NCBI GenBank assembly: GCA_963621145.1
Contig: CAVFDI010000002.1
Span: forward strand, 1 to 64,000
Direction: 5' to 3'
From: W0P28-013 sp963621145
GTDB taxonomy: Bacteria > Bacteroidota > Bacteroidia > Bacteroidales > Paludibacteraceae
Length of the DNA stretch: 64,000 nt
Shown here: positions 1 to 8,545 of the stretch, in pieces
Numbering within the stretch: the stretch's first letter is position 1
How the letters are laid out: the number at the start of each line of letters is the position of its first letter
Position numbers and translations under genes: made by a program
The notes under the pieces: generated by a model
What the model was told of the DNA's origin: nothing
Database searches by the model: none
What the model saw: the letters and a program-made list of their open reading frames with translations, nothing else

Positions 1-28
1 GATAATTTGGTGAGGTGGTGAAGAGTCT

Positions 29-193
29 CATTGCAAATCTACATTTTCTGTATAAATTTGTCGATTATGTTCTCCAAATTTAATACAATTCTTGCGATTA
101 TGTTCTTTGTTTTTATATCGATTTTTGCGATTGTAATCCCCAAATTTATATCGAATTTGTCGATTAGAATGTTAAAATTTTGGTGATTCAAAA
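29..193. repeat. 33-nt tandem repeat array, upstream copy (ATPase locus 1)
   Basis: Five A/T-rich units start at 29, 62, 95, 128 and 161, exactly 33 nt apart; most begin CGATTATGTTC or a close variant and alternate CCAAATTT with TTTGTTTTT in the middle. Positions 51-181 recur at 1534-1664, downstream of the ATPase gene, with only about two mismatches in 131 nt. There are no unique spacers between units, so this is not a CRISPR. The last unit runs into the -33 box of the ATPase promoter. Confidence 0.9.
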
Positions 194-210
194 ACTTTTT
201 TGTACTTTTG
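179..210 (+). promoter_or_regulatory. Bacteroidetes-type promoter of ATPase gene 1
   Basis: TTTG at 179-182 and TACTTTTG at 203-210 are 20 nt apart, matching the TTTG/TAnnTTTG consensus of the phylum's main sigma factor. The -33 box overlaps the end of the repeat array, so anything binding the array could affect transcription. Confidence 0.6.
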
Positions 211-262
211 CAGCGTGAATAATTTACTGATAATCAATCTGTAATCTCCAATATGTAACGCT

Positions 263-1393
263 ATGATTAACCGCCTTATCAACTCATCAATCACAACTGA
301 CCTTTTTTGTGGAAAGGTGATTGCAATTCTTGGTCCGCGGCAAGTGGGCAAAACCACTTTGCTGTCGCAACTGTCCATTCCGCAGGCCGATGCGCTTTGG
401 CTCAATTGCGACAATATAGACGATTGTCAACTGCTTGAGAATCAGAATACTACGGCTTTGCAGCAGTTGGTTGGTGGCAAACGCTATCTGATTATCGACG
501 AGGCGCAGCGCGTGAAGGATATCGGTCTCACGCTCAAGATGATGGCCGACACTTTTCGCGACAAAGTTCAGGTGATTGTTACTGGCTCGTCGTCGCTCGA
601 TCTGTCGAACAAGATAAACGAGCCTGCCACGGGGCGCATTTTCGAATATCGGCTCTATCCGCTGTCGTTGGCCGAGTTGAGTCGGTACACTTCGGCGCGC
701 GAAGAGCAGCGTTTGCTGGCGCAGCGGCTTATCTACGGCACTTATCCCGAAGTTGTAACTCGTCCCGACCGCGCCAAACGCATTCTCACGTCCATCACAA
801 ACAACTATCTGTACAAGGATTTGTTCACTTTCAACGGCATTCGCAAGCCCGAAATGCTCTCGCGCCTGCTGCAGGCGTTGGCGCTTCAGGTAGGCGAACA
901 GGTTTCGTACAACGAGATTAGCCGTTTGATCGGCATCGATCGCGCCACGGTAGAGAATTATGTCGATTTGTTGGAGAAGTGTTTCGTGATTTTCCGTTTG
1001 CCATCGTTCAGCAAAAATTTGCGCACCGAGTTGCGGCACAATCGCAAAATCTATTTCTACGATAACGGCATTCGCAACGCCATTCTTGGCCATTTTGCGC
1101 CAATAAATCTGCGTGACGATGTGGGCGCGCTGTGGGAAAATTTGATGTTGAGCGAGCGCGTAAAGTTTAATTCGTATCGACAAAGTTACGCAAAACTCTT
1201 CTTCTGGCGCACGCAAACGCAGTCGGAGATTGATTTTGTGGAAATGGAAGATGGTGTATTGTCGGCTTTCGAATTCAAATACAATCCGAACAAGTCGCCG
1301 CGCATGCCAAAAGCCTTCAGCGAGGCTTATCCAAGTAGTTCGTATCAGGTGATTTCGCCCGACAACTACCATGCTTTTATTGGAATCGATTAG
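263..1393 (+). CDS. AAA ATPase with C-terminal DUF4143 nuclease-like domain
   Basis: 376 residues of the AAA_14/DUF4143 family. The Walker A motif GPRQVGKTT is at residues 24-32, Walker B IIDEAQ at 77-82, and a sensor-like TGSSS follows near 108. A winged-helix-like stretch (about 215-250) precedes a C-terminal PD-(D/E)XK-like motif, SEIDFV followed by EFK. The family is common in Bacteroidetes and archaea; its cellular role is not established, though DNA binding or processing is suspected from the fold. The gene stands alone with its own promoter and terminator between two copies of a 33-nt repeat array. A second gene of this family, similarly flanked, lies at 62160-63509. Family assignment is firm; function is unknown. 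Confidence 0.9.
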   Translation: MINRLINSSITTDLFCGKVIAILGPRQVGKTTLLSQLSIPQADALWLNCDNIDDCQLLENQNTTALQQLVGGKRYLIIDEAQRVKDIGLTLKMMADTFRDKVQVIVTGSSSLDLSNKINEPATGRIFEYRLYPLSLAELSRYTSAREEQRLLAQRLIYGTYPEVVTRPDRAKRILTSITNNYLYKDLFTFNGIRKPEMLSRLLQALALQVGEQVSYNEISRLIGIDRATVENYVDLLEKCFVIFRLPSFSKNLRTELRHNRKIYFYDNGIRNAILGHFAPINLRDDVGALWENLMLSERVKFNSYRQSYAKLFFWRTQTQSEIDFVEMEDGVLSAFEFKYNPNKSPRMPKAFSEAYPSSSYQVISPDNYHAFIGID

Positions 1394-1414
1394 TCGCTAA
1401 TCGGTTCTTTTTTT
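1385..1414 (+). terminator. Rho-independent terminator of ATPase gene 1
   Basis: CGATTAG (1387-1393) pairs with CTAATCG (1397-1403) and is followed by a T-rich tail. The left arm contains the stop codon TAG, so the stem would be melted by terminating ribosomes. Confidence 0.65.
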
Positions 1415-1478
1415 GTTGTATTCTGTACTTTTGAATAAAAAACAAGGAATATATTCTTCTTTTTCATTGTTATTTTGG

Positions 1479-1676
1479 TTATTATATTCGCCAAATTCAG
1501 CACAAATCTTGCGATTATAATCTTCGTTTTTGATATAAATTTGTCGATTATGTTCTCCAAATTTTATATAATTCTTGCGATTATGTTCTTTGTTTTTATA
1601 TCGATTTTTGCGATTGTAATCCCCAAATTTATATCGAATTTGTCGATTAGAATGTTAAAATTTTCGTCTAATTGCT
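1479..1676. repeat. 33-nt tandem repeat array, downstream copy (ATPase locus 1)
   Basis: Six units start at 1479, 1512, 1545, 1578, 1611 and 1644, all 33 nt apart. Positions 1534-1664 duplicate the upstream array (51-181). It has at least one more well-conserved unit than the upstream copy. The + strand frame is open and would encode 11-residue repeats, but there is no sign of translation. Confidence 0.9.
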
Positions 1677-1770
1677 TGATTGATAGCGATTTAGCTGAAT
1701 TTTGTTGGTTTTTGATAAAAATGGCATTTTTCAGTGATAATAGGGGAGCGTATTCGAAGAGAAAATGCAC

Positions 1771-1800
1771 AAAAAAAGCGAGCAACTTTCGCTGCTCGCT
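1771..1800 (-). terminator. Terminator of tRNA-His
   Basis: On the minus strand AGCGAGCA (1793-1800) pairs with TGCTCGCT (1777-1784), followed by a run of T residues (A run at 1771-1777 on the + strand). Confidence 0.75.
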
Positions 1801-1803
1801 AGG

Positions 1804-1878
1804 GGTGGAAGGTGGGACTCGAACCCACGACATTCAGAACCACAATCTGACGCTCTAACCAACTGAACTACATCCACC
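1804..1878 (-). tRNA. tRNA-His (GTG)
   Basis: The minus strand folds as a cloverleaf: acceptor GTGGATG with CTTCCAC (one U-U mismatch), anticodon arm TCAGA-TTGTGGT-TCTGA giving anticodon GTG, T arm GTGGG-TTCGAGT-CCCAC. An extra G at -1 (position 1878) fits tRNA-His. CCA is not encoded. Confidence 0.93.
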
Positions 1879-1894
1879 ATCGTGTTTTGCGCTG

Positions 1895-1925
1895 CAAAGG
1901 TACAACAAAAAATTGAATTGACAAA
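1895..1925 (-). promoter_or_regulatory. Promoter of tRNA-His
   Basis: On the minus strand TTTG (1922-1925) and TACCTTTG (1895-1902) are separated by 19 nt, the standard Bacteroidetes spacing; the -7 box is 17 nt before the tRNA. Confidence 0.75.
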
Positions 1926-1950
1926 TAAATGAATAAAAATTTTACGAAAT

Positions 1951-2592
1951 ATGCAACTTTCAGATAATGAACTAGTTATGGACTCTGTTCGTCAAATTCG
2001 TCGGCTCGTCGCAGCCTCGATGGACGGGGTAACGGCCGAAAAATTGCGCCAAAATGGTGCACAGTATGTAAAAAATTATGGTGTAGCGTTGCCGCGCTTG
2101 CGACAAATTGCGTCGCAATTTGAGCCAAGTGCGCCATTGGCCGAGGCGCTTTGGTTGGCGCAGGGGCGCGAAATGAGTATTGTGGCACTGTTGCTCACGC
2201 CCGCACAGTCGCTCAGCGTTGAGAAGGCGCTTGGGCTAGCACGACAGTTGTCGACGGCTGAGTTGCAGATGGTTGCCGCAGCGCATCTTTTTGCGAAAAT
2301 GGACGATGTGGAGCAACTTGTGCAGTGTTTCGTGGAGCAGAAAATGCTGAATTTGGCTTGCCTCACTGCCACGCATGCCATCGATCGTTTGAGCGATCAG
2401 ACCATTTTGCAGGTGGTGCAGCATGTGGCTAGCGACAATGCTACGCATGCGTTGGTGGAGGCAGTAATTACGCTACTGATGCGCCTTGGCGAAGATTCGT
2501 CACGACACGAATGCCTGAAAAAATCCGTCGAAATTTTGCACAAATCGCAAAACGAACTCTGCCAACGAGCGGCTGATTTTTTGGCTGAATAA
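1951..2592 (+). CDS. DNA alkylation repair (AlkD-like) HEAT-repeat protein
   Basis: 213 residues, almost all alpha-helical. The segment YGVALPRLRQIASQF near residue 45, followed by ALWLAQGREMSIVALLL, resembles AlkD-type DNA alkylation repair enzymes, which use HEAT-like repeats to excise N3/N7-alkylpurines. I did not confirm the catalytic aspartate. An alternative Met lies at residue 10. The gene is monocistronic: tRNA-His lies divergently upstream, and it converges on the AddB-like gene 8 bp away. The family is likely; the activity is inferred. Confidence 0.55.
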   Translation: MQLSDNELVMDSVRQIRRLVAASMDGVTAEKLRQNGAQYVKNYGVALPRLRQIASQFEPSAPLAEALWLAQGREMSIVALLLTPAQSLSVEKALGLARQLSTAELQMVAAAHLFAKMDDVEQLVQCFVEQKMLNLACLTATHAIDRLSDQTILQVVQHVASDNATHALVEAVITLLMRLGEDSSRHECLKKSVEILHKSQNELCQRAADFLAE

Positions 2593-2600
2593 ATGCTTTT

Positions 2601-5537
2601 TTATCGCCCGCAGAGGCGGCGGAAGTCGCAATGCTCGCAGTTTTGGGTGTCGTCGGTGCATTTGAATGGCGTACCTTCGTCAAAAATCTCTTCGAGCGTT
2701 TCTTTCAACTTTTCGGTGTATCCCTCCTCATATTCAGAAAAGTCATCGACGGGTGTTTTTGTTTTCCTTGGTTCACCTTGAGTAATATCGTTATTGTCTA
2801 GATTTTTAAATTCGTAGATGAGCGGCTGTAACTTGTTGATTTTTAGGTTGTTTTCTTCTAAGTATTTTTTGTACAAAATGCAATAGAGGAAAGTTTGTCG
2901 TATGGCTTTCACGTCTTTGTTGCGTTTTGCGTCGAAAAGATCTTCGACTTCTGCGAAATTGCGACCAACATTGTGGCCTGTTTTGTAGTCGATGATGTGA
3001 GTAGTGCCGTCGTCTGTTTTGTCCACGCGGTCGATGATGCCCTTTAGTGTTACTTCTTTATTGTTGAGTTGGATTTTAATTTGATATTCTTTTTCCGAAG
3101 CGCAGTATTTGAAAGGCGTGCGCTCACGGTCGTGTTCCAAAGTCTTTTTTACATAATTTTTTATTACATTGAAAATCAGGCGGTTCTGACCTGTGATTTC
3201 AAAATTCTGTCTATTATTGAACTGATATTTTTGAAATCCATCTTTTATCAATTTTTCGATATTGGCTACATTTTCAATCATGTTTTCGATGGCTTCTTTT
3301 GTCACTGTTTTGTTGACAAAAGATTGGTTTTTATCGTCAGAATCGTATAGTTTTTGCATTGTTTCGTGGAAAATGCTGCCGAATGTGTTTGCTTCGACAC
3401 TTTCGCTCACCTCGTTGTTGTTGTTGAGCCCTTCGACGTTCGAAAAATAGAATTTCACGGGGCAGGTGATGTAGTTGTCGATGGCAGAGGCTGAAATCAT
3501 TTTCGAATTATTCGCTTTGGCTGTGAATTTATCCAATTTTTCTGCTACTTCGCCTTCTTTTTTTATTTCCAAAGTGCTTTGATCCATATTTACTTCGTAG
3601 CTCACTGATTTTTTGTCGATGGGCAATCCGTAGAGATATTCCAGCTGCGCGGCATAGCGGCTCACTTCGCCCGTTTGGCTGCCTGTGCGCGAGTCGTAGA
3701 TGAGGTAAACTCGGCGTGCGCGGTAGATTAGTCGGTAGAAGTTGTATGCAAAAATGGCGTCGTGGTATTCGTGCGTTGGCAGGTTGAATGCGCGGCGCAG
3801 ATTGTATGGAATGAGCGATGGCGTGTTGCTTTTGCGTGGGAACATGTCTTCGTTGAACGAGGTGATTATCACATTCTCGAAATCGAGGGCGCGCGTTTCC
3901 AGAGTCCCCATCAACTGCAGTCCTTCGACTGGTTCGCCACGGAATGCAACCGTCTGACTAGCAGTGAGTTGCGAGAGCAGGCGCAGAAATGTCTCAGACG
4001 TTATTTCTATTTTGAATTTCTCGAGATTGTGGCAGATGCGTGTGAGTGCGGCTTTGTAGTTTTGCAAAAATTCGCTCTCTATTTGCTCGTTTTTGAGGCT
4101 TGGCAGACTTTCGAGTTGTTCTATCACGTTTTTGAAATAATGCGCAAACGACAGCGCATCGTTGTTTGAAGTTGAGAAAATTGTTCTTAGAAGATCGCTT
4201 TTTTGTATTTCGTCTGTTTTCTCAGAAATCAAATAGAGATTATCATCGTGTATTTTTTTGTTTAGCTCGTTCACCTCTTTTGCGCAACTTTCGGATTCGG
4301 CTATCAGTGGGTGATTTAGAATGGCAAGTACGTGTTTGTAGTAGAAGAACGTTTCGTTGGTAGTCGTTCCGTCGTTGTGTGTAACTTCGCGTTTGTTGCG
4401 TTGTGCCACGGCAATGTGCTGAATGAGTGCTGCCACGGGCGTGAGCGACAGTGGGTAGCCCATGGTGATGTTCACCGTTTTTATCGATTCGGGAATGGCG
4501 TGCAGCTGCGGCAGTAGCAACTGTTCGTTGGGCAGCACTACCACGGTGCGCAGGTTGGCATTTTCGGGATTTTCTTTTTGCAGCGAGTCGAGAATGTTGT
4601 AAACCTGCTTGGTCTGTCCAATGTCCGATGGAATGGCGATAAGCTCGATTTTGCGATCGTTTTCTTGCGCTGGTTCAAGTTCGTGGCGCGATTTGAATTT
4701 TTTGTTCTCCTCGATAAATTGCGCTGCGATGTTGTTGTGTGCAGTGATTTCGGGCGATTGGTAGTCGAAATAGTAGTCGCCTTTGTTGCTTTTCTGGCAT
4801 TTTTCGAACAATTTCCGTTCGGTGGTGGTGAGTGCGTTGAAACCAACAAACACCACGCGTTCGTAGTCGTCGAGATGCAGGTCGGCATCCGATTCTGCTA
4901 CATCGCGAAAAATCATGCCATCGTAGGCAATGCCCTCGGTGCGCAGCGCATTTTTGAAATTGGCGTAGAGTTCGGGCAAGATTTCCCAAATCTCGGCAAA
5001 ACGCTTTTTGTATTCTTCATTTGCATTTTCGTCTGTTTTCTTTAGAAAAACATTCCAAAATTTCTCGATAATCTCCTTCTGTTCGTCAGACATCCAATCA
5101 ATGTGATTTTCAATCTCTTTCAGATCGCAAATGTTGGTGAAAACCTGCTTAGCATCGGCCATGTACTTGTCGATGTCGTTGAAATCGGCCAAAATCATTT
5201 CGCCAAGATAGCAAAAACGGTCGAATGTTTCTTCATCTTGTTGCTGATCTTCGCCACTCGCTTCTTGATTTTTTTTGGCTATCAGTTCTTTGTAGATTTT
5301 GTAGAGCGTGAAAAGTAGCGTGATTTTGTCGGCTTGTTTTAGTTCTGATTCGCGGAAAAATAGGTCGTTGATGGCGTAGATGTCGGGCGCAAAGATTGGT
5401 TTATCTGTTACGTGCGCAATGGCTTGGCGCAGAAAAAGTCCTGCTCTTCGGTTGGGAAATACGAATGCTACTTTCGAGAGATTTTCGCCAAATTCGGTGT
5501 AGTAACGTTTAGCAATTTGTTGGAGAAATGGAGTCAT
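2601..5537 (-). CDS. AddB-like PD-(D/E)XK nuclease, recombinational repair
   Basis: 978 residues counted from ATG at 5537 (MTPFLQQIAKRYY). The frame stays open for another 57 codons upstream, but that stretch lies largely in a MITE-like element, so I do not treat it as coding. The N terminus has the helicase-like FVFPNRRAGLFLR stretch, without a canonical Walker A. The C terminus has the RecB-family nuclease motif GIIDRVD...IIDYKTG (about residues 830-855). Cysteines in YITCPVKFYF (about 700) and the terminal CEHCDFRRLC fit the Fe-S staple of AddB. AddB works with the AddA helicase in double-strand-break resection; no addA is in this window. Bacteroidetes genomes carry AddB-like proteins of this length. 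Confidence 0.8.
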   Translation of the reverse strand: MTPFLQQIAKRYYTEFGENLSKVAFVFPNRRAGLFLRQAIAHVTDKPIFAPDIYAINDLFFRESELKQADKITLLFTLYKIYKELIAKKNQEASGEDQQQDEETFDRFCYLGEMILADFNDIDKYMADAKQVFTNICDLKEIENHIDWMSDEQKEIIEKFWNVFLKKTDENANEEYKKRFAEIWEILPELYANFKNALRTEGIAYDGMIFRDVAESDADLHLDDYERVVFVGFNALTTTERKLFEKCQKSNKGDYYFDYQSPEITAHNNIAAQFIEENKKFKSRHELEPAQENDRKIELIAIPSDIGQTKQVYNILDSLQKENPENANLRTVVVLPNEQLLLPQLHAIPESIKTVNITMGYPLSLTPVAALIQHIAVAQRNKREVTHNDGTTTNETFFYYKHVLAILNHPLIAESESCAKEVNELNKKIHDDNLYLISEKTDEIQKSDLLRTIFSTSNNDALSFAHYFKNVIEQLESLPSLKNEQIESEFLQNYKAALTRICHNLEKFKIEITSETFLRLLSQLTASQTVAFRGEPVEGLQLMGTLETRALDFENVIITSFNEDMFPRKSNTPSLIPYNLRRAFNLPTHEYHDAIFAYNFYRLIYRARRVYLIYDSRTGSQTGEVSRYAAQLEYLYGLPIDKKSVSYEVNMDQSTLEIKKEGEVAEKLDKFTAKANNSKMISASAIDNYITCPVKFYFSNVEGLNNNNEVSESVEANTFGSIFHETMQKLYDSDDKNQSFVNKTVTKEAIENMIENVANIEKLIKDGFQKYQFNNRQNFEITGQNRLIFNVIKNYVKKTLEHDRERTPFKYCASEKEYQIKIQLNNKEVTLKGIIDRVDKTDDGTTHIIDYKTGHNVGRNFAEVEDLFDAKRNKDVKAIRQTFLYCILYKKYLEENNLKINKLQPLIYEFKNLDNNDITQGEPRKTKTPVDDFSEYEEGYTEKLKETLEEIFDEGTPFKCTDDTQNCEHCDFRRLCGR

Positions 5538-5603
5538 TTTTGGTTGATTTGTGATTATCTTGGCAAATATAACATTTTTTTTCGATATACGCAAATATCT
5601 TGA

Positions 5604-5816
5604 GGTAGGTTCTAAAAATTCTACGTTTTTATTGTTTTCTTTGGCTGGCTCAAAAAAAGTTTCTGCGATTTTTGTCGCTCTTTGCGAATTCTTGTTTTTA
5701 ATCGGCATCTTTTTCGTCTTTTCTCAGTTACAGGACACTCTGCTCCTTCGAAAATCCTTCACGTCTGCTCGATTATAATTCAAAAATCCTTGCAAAGACA
5801 ATTTTTAGAACATACC
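5604..5816 (-). mobile_element. MITE-like element, copy 1 (213 bp)
   Basis: The ends are inverted repeats: GGTAGGTTCTAAAAATT at 5604-5620 and AATTTTTAGAACATACC at 5800-5816. TTGA flanks both sides (5600-5603 and 5817-5820) as a likely target duplication. The same interior occurs at 35300-35462 and 42885-43094. No transposase is encoded. Read on the minus strand it points into the AddB-like gene, whose ATG is 66 bp away. Confidence 0.8.
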
Positions 5817-5821
5817 TTGAC

Positions 5822-5859
5822 AAAAAAAATGGGGAAAAGTCTGAAAAACCTTTCCCCAT
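5822..5859 (-). terminator. Terminator of the lipoprotein-OmpA operon
   Basis: On the minus strand ATGGGGAAAGG pairs with the TTTTCCCCAT arm across a 10-nt loop and is followed by eight T residues, just past the ompA-family stop codon at 5873. Confidence 0.8.
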
Positions 5860-5872
5860 CGGAGTTTAACGC

Positions 5873-8527
5873 TTATTGTTCGTTTTCGGCTGGAACTGCG
5901 TTGGGCGCTGCGGATTGCTGTTCTGCAGGTTGCTCAGTTGCAGGCTGTTGCATGCCTTGCAGTTCGGGATTTTCCACTTTTTCGTAGGTTATCTCTTCGT
6001 AAGTTACGAGGAATTCTACGCGGCGGTTTTGTGCGCGACCAGCCTTGGTTTTGTTGTCGGCTATCGGAATGCTAGCGCCAAAGCCGTTGGAGGTCATGCG
6101 ATCTTCAGCCACGCCTTTGCCTATCAGGTAGCGGCGCACCGATGCAGCGCGACGTTCCGACAGCAGTTGGTTGGCTTCGTCCTTGCCCACATTGTCGGTG
6201 TGACCGTTGATGGTGAGGCGGAACGTTGGGTTGTCGAACATCACTTGCGCAATATCGTCCAAGATTGGGAACGATTTTGGCAAAATCACATCTTTGCCCG
6301 TTTCGAACTGAATGCCTTGCATGGCGCGTTTGAATAGGTTGCGCACTTCGCGTTTCAGCTCTGGGCAGCCGTAGTTGCTCTCTGGACCAGCCACGGTTGG
6401 ACATTTGTCGAGATAGTCGGGCACACCATCGCCATCGCTGTCGACTGGGCAACCATTTTCGTCAACTTGCACGCCAGCGGGTGTTTCGGGACATTTATCG
6501 AGATAATCGACTACGCCATCGGCATCGCTGTCTATGGGACAACCTTTCTCATTGACTTGCACACCTTCGGGCGTATTTGGACAAAGATCGAGATAGTCAG
6601 CTACGCCGTCGTGGTCGGAGTCGACAGGGCAACCGTTTTCGTCAACCTGCACGCCAGCGGGCGTTTCGGGACAATGGTCGAGATAATCTGGCACGCCATC
6701 GCTGTCAGAATCGACTGGGCAACCATTTTCGTCGACTTGCACGCCAACGGGCGTTTCAGGGCAGCGGTCGAGGTGGTCGGGCACACCATCTTTATCCTCG
6801 TCGAGCGGGCAGCCTTTCGAATCGACCATCACACCGAATGGCGTATTCGGGCATTCGTCGTAGCAATCGGGCACGCCGTCGTGGTCGGTGTCGAACGGGC
6901 AACCAACCGAATCGACTGGCCAGCCAAAGGGCGTTCCTGGGCATTGATCGTAGCAATCAGGCACACCATCTTGGTCCTCGTCGAGAAGGCAGCCGATGGA
7001 GTCGACAAAATTTTTGCGTCCGACTTCGGGACAGAGTTTGCGCAACTGTTTCACAGGTGTGGCTGGGCACATATCATCGATGTTTTTCACGCCATCGCGG
7101 TCTTTGTCGCCGCTGTCGCGCCCAATGTTCAGGTTCATGCCCATCTGCACATTCACACGCTGTGTGCCGTAGGGAATTGGGTATTTTTCGCCATCAACCT
7201 CGAACTGTGTTTTTGCCCAATAGAGCGGAATGTAGTCCATGGCGAGGAACATGTTTATCGGCCCTGCACGCAAGGTGAGACCAAGTCCCATGTTGTTCCA
7301 ACGGCTGTTTACAAACGAGTACGAGAAATAGGCTTTCAGCCAATCGAGCGGACGGAAATTTGCTGCCAGCGTAACCTCTTCGGTAACATTTTGTGCGTTG
7401 AAACGCATGTGCGACAGCAGTCCGAAACTGATTTTGTTTTTCAAGATACCGTATTCGATGGCGGCGTTGAAGTTGCCGTGAATCATCTGCACAAATTTGC
7501 CATTTTCCTCGGTTTTGAAGTGGAGCGCGTCGAGTGCTTCTTCGCCAATTTTCGCGAAATCGACGCTATCGCCAGGTTCGTATTCAATGCCTGTGAAACT
7601 ATAGACTCCATCGGCATGGCCAGTCACCACATTTTTGTGCCAATAGATGAAACCGAGGTCGGTTACGGCAGCCGAAACGACCAGGTTTTTTATTGGTTCG
7701 TAGGTGAAACCGATGTCGAATGAAGCACCATGTCCGGCGGGCATGTAGAGCAGTTTCAGATAGTCGCTTGCGTCGCTGTAGGTCTCCACAGAACCGAAAT
7801 CGATTGTGCCATCGTCTTTTGTGCCGAATGTGAGTGGGGCAGAGAAGTAGGCATCGGCATCGGCGGTTACGTCCCACGAGTCGCGCGAGGCATCGAGTTT
7901 CAGTTTATGCACCTTGCTTGTGGCGCCAGCGTAGCCCATCAACAGACTGATTTTTCCGCCCACGGTCCATTGCTGGTTGATGCGGCGCATGTAGCCTACG
8001 CCAAATTCGCTGTAGAGCTCAGCGTCTATTCCTAACCTTTTGAAATTGAATGAGTTGACTCCAAATTCGTCGGGTGTGCCGTAGAGCGCAAGTTTGAAAA
8101 GATCGCGCGGCAGCAGGGCATTGGCGCTCAGGTTCACATCGAGTCCGAAAGTCAGGTAGTTTTTCTCCTTGAAACGGAAACCGAATTCAAGAATATTTGT
8201 GCTGAAATTCATGTCGACCGAAGTGGTGCGTTTTATTCGGTTGTAGAGCTTGTCGATGCCCTCTGGACCATAGAATGGCGTCACAAATTTGCCATCTTGC
8301 AGGTATAGTCCATCTTTGAAGGCAAACGAGTTGTTGCCCGCCTCGAGCGAGAAACTTGGTAGTACTATGAAATCGAGGTAGAACTTGGTGTTTGGCATGA
8401 ATGCTGGGTTCATGGAACTGCGCATCGGCACCTCGTCCATAAAATAGAAGGTGTTGGTCTCGGCCGCCATTGGCAAACAAAAGCCGAGGCTCAATGCAAG
8501 TGCTGAAAGTATTTTCTTAGTCTTCAT
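5873..8527 (-). CDS. OmpA-family outer membrane protein with thrombospondin type 3 repeats
   Basis: 884 residues. A signal peptide (MKTKKILSALALSLGFCLPM) precedes a DUF5723-like beta-barrel region (about 25-460). Eight calcium-binding type 3 repeats follow (about 465-720; D-x-D-x-DGVPDYLDxCP, many separated by TPxGVQVDxxGCPVD). The last 130 residues are an OmpA peptidoglycan-binding domain with NGHTDNVG and the conserved LSERRAASVRRYL region. The protein probably spans the outer membrane and tethers it to the cell wall. It is the second gene of a pair, 18 bp after the lipoprotein gene, and ends at a strong terminator. Confidence 0.9.
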   Translation of the reverse strand: MKTKKILSALALSLGFCLPMAAETNTFYFMDEVPMRSSMNPAFMPNTKFYLDFIVLPSFSLEAGNNSFAFKDGLYLQDGKFVTPFYGPEGIDKLYNRIKRTTSVDMNFSTNILEFGFRFKEKNYLTFGLDVNLSANALLPRDLFKLALYGTPDEFGVNSFNFKRLGIDAELYSEFGVGYMRRINQQWTVGGKISLLMGYAGATSKVHKLKLDASRDSWDVTADADAYFSAPLTFGTKDDGTIDFGSVETYSDASDYLKLLYMPAGHGASFDIGFTYEPIKNLVVSAAVTDLGFIYWHKNVVTGHADGVYSFTGIEYEPGDSVDFAKIGEEALDALHFKTEENGKFVQMIHGNFNAAIEYGILKNKISFGLLSHMRFNAQNVTEEVTLAANFRPLDWLKAYFSYSFVNSRWNNMGLGLTLRAGPINMFLAMDYIPLYWAKTQFEVDGEKYPIPYGTQRVNVQMGMNLNIGRDSGDKDRDGVKNIDDMCPATPVKQLRKLCPEVGRKNFVDSIGCLLDEDQDGVPDCYDQCPGTPFGWPVDSVGCPFDTDHDGVPDCYDECPNTPFGVMVDSKGCPLDEDKDGVPDHLDRCPETPVGVQVDENGCPVDSDSDGVPDYLDHCPETPAGVQVDENGCPVDSDHDGVADYLDLCPNTPEGVQVNEKGCPIDSDADGVVDYLDKCPETPAGVQVDENGCPVDSDGDGVPDYLDKCPTVAGPESNYGCPELKREVRNLFKRAMQGIQFETGKDVILPKSFPILDDIAQVMFDNPTFRLTINGHTDNVGKDEANQLLSERRAASVRRYLIGKGVAEDRMTSNGFGASIPIADNKTKAGRAQNRRVEFLVTYEEITYEKVENPELQGMQQPATEQPAEQQSAAPNAVPAENEQ

Positions 8528-8545
8528 GTTTGGTCGGTGTGTGGG

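Noticed and set aside
29..1676. The 33-nt arrays as CRISPR
   Set aside because: Units are directly adjacent and diverged from each other, with no unique spacers of similar length, no conserved repeat within the array and no cas genes nearby.
1475..1858. 127-codon + strand frame across the downstream array and tRNA-His
   Set aside because: It consists of the translated 33-nt repeat plus antisense tRNA sequence, with no ribosome site or family similarity.
5538..5708. 57-residue N-terminal extension of the AddB-like protein
   Set aside because: Most of it is encoded by the MITE-like element (5604-5816); the family-like sequence begins at the ATG at 5537.
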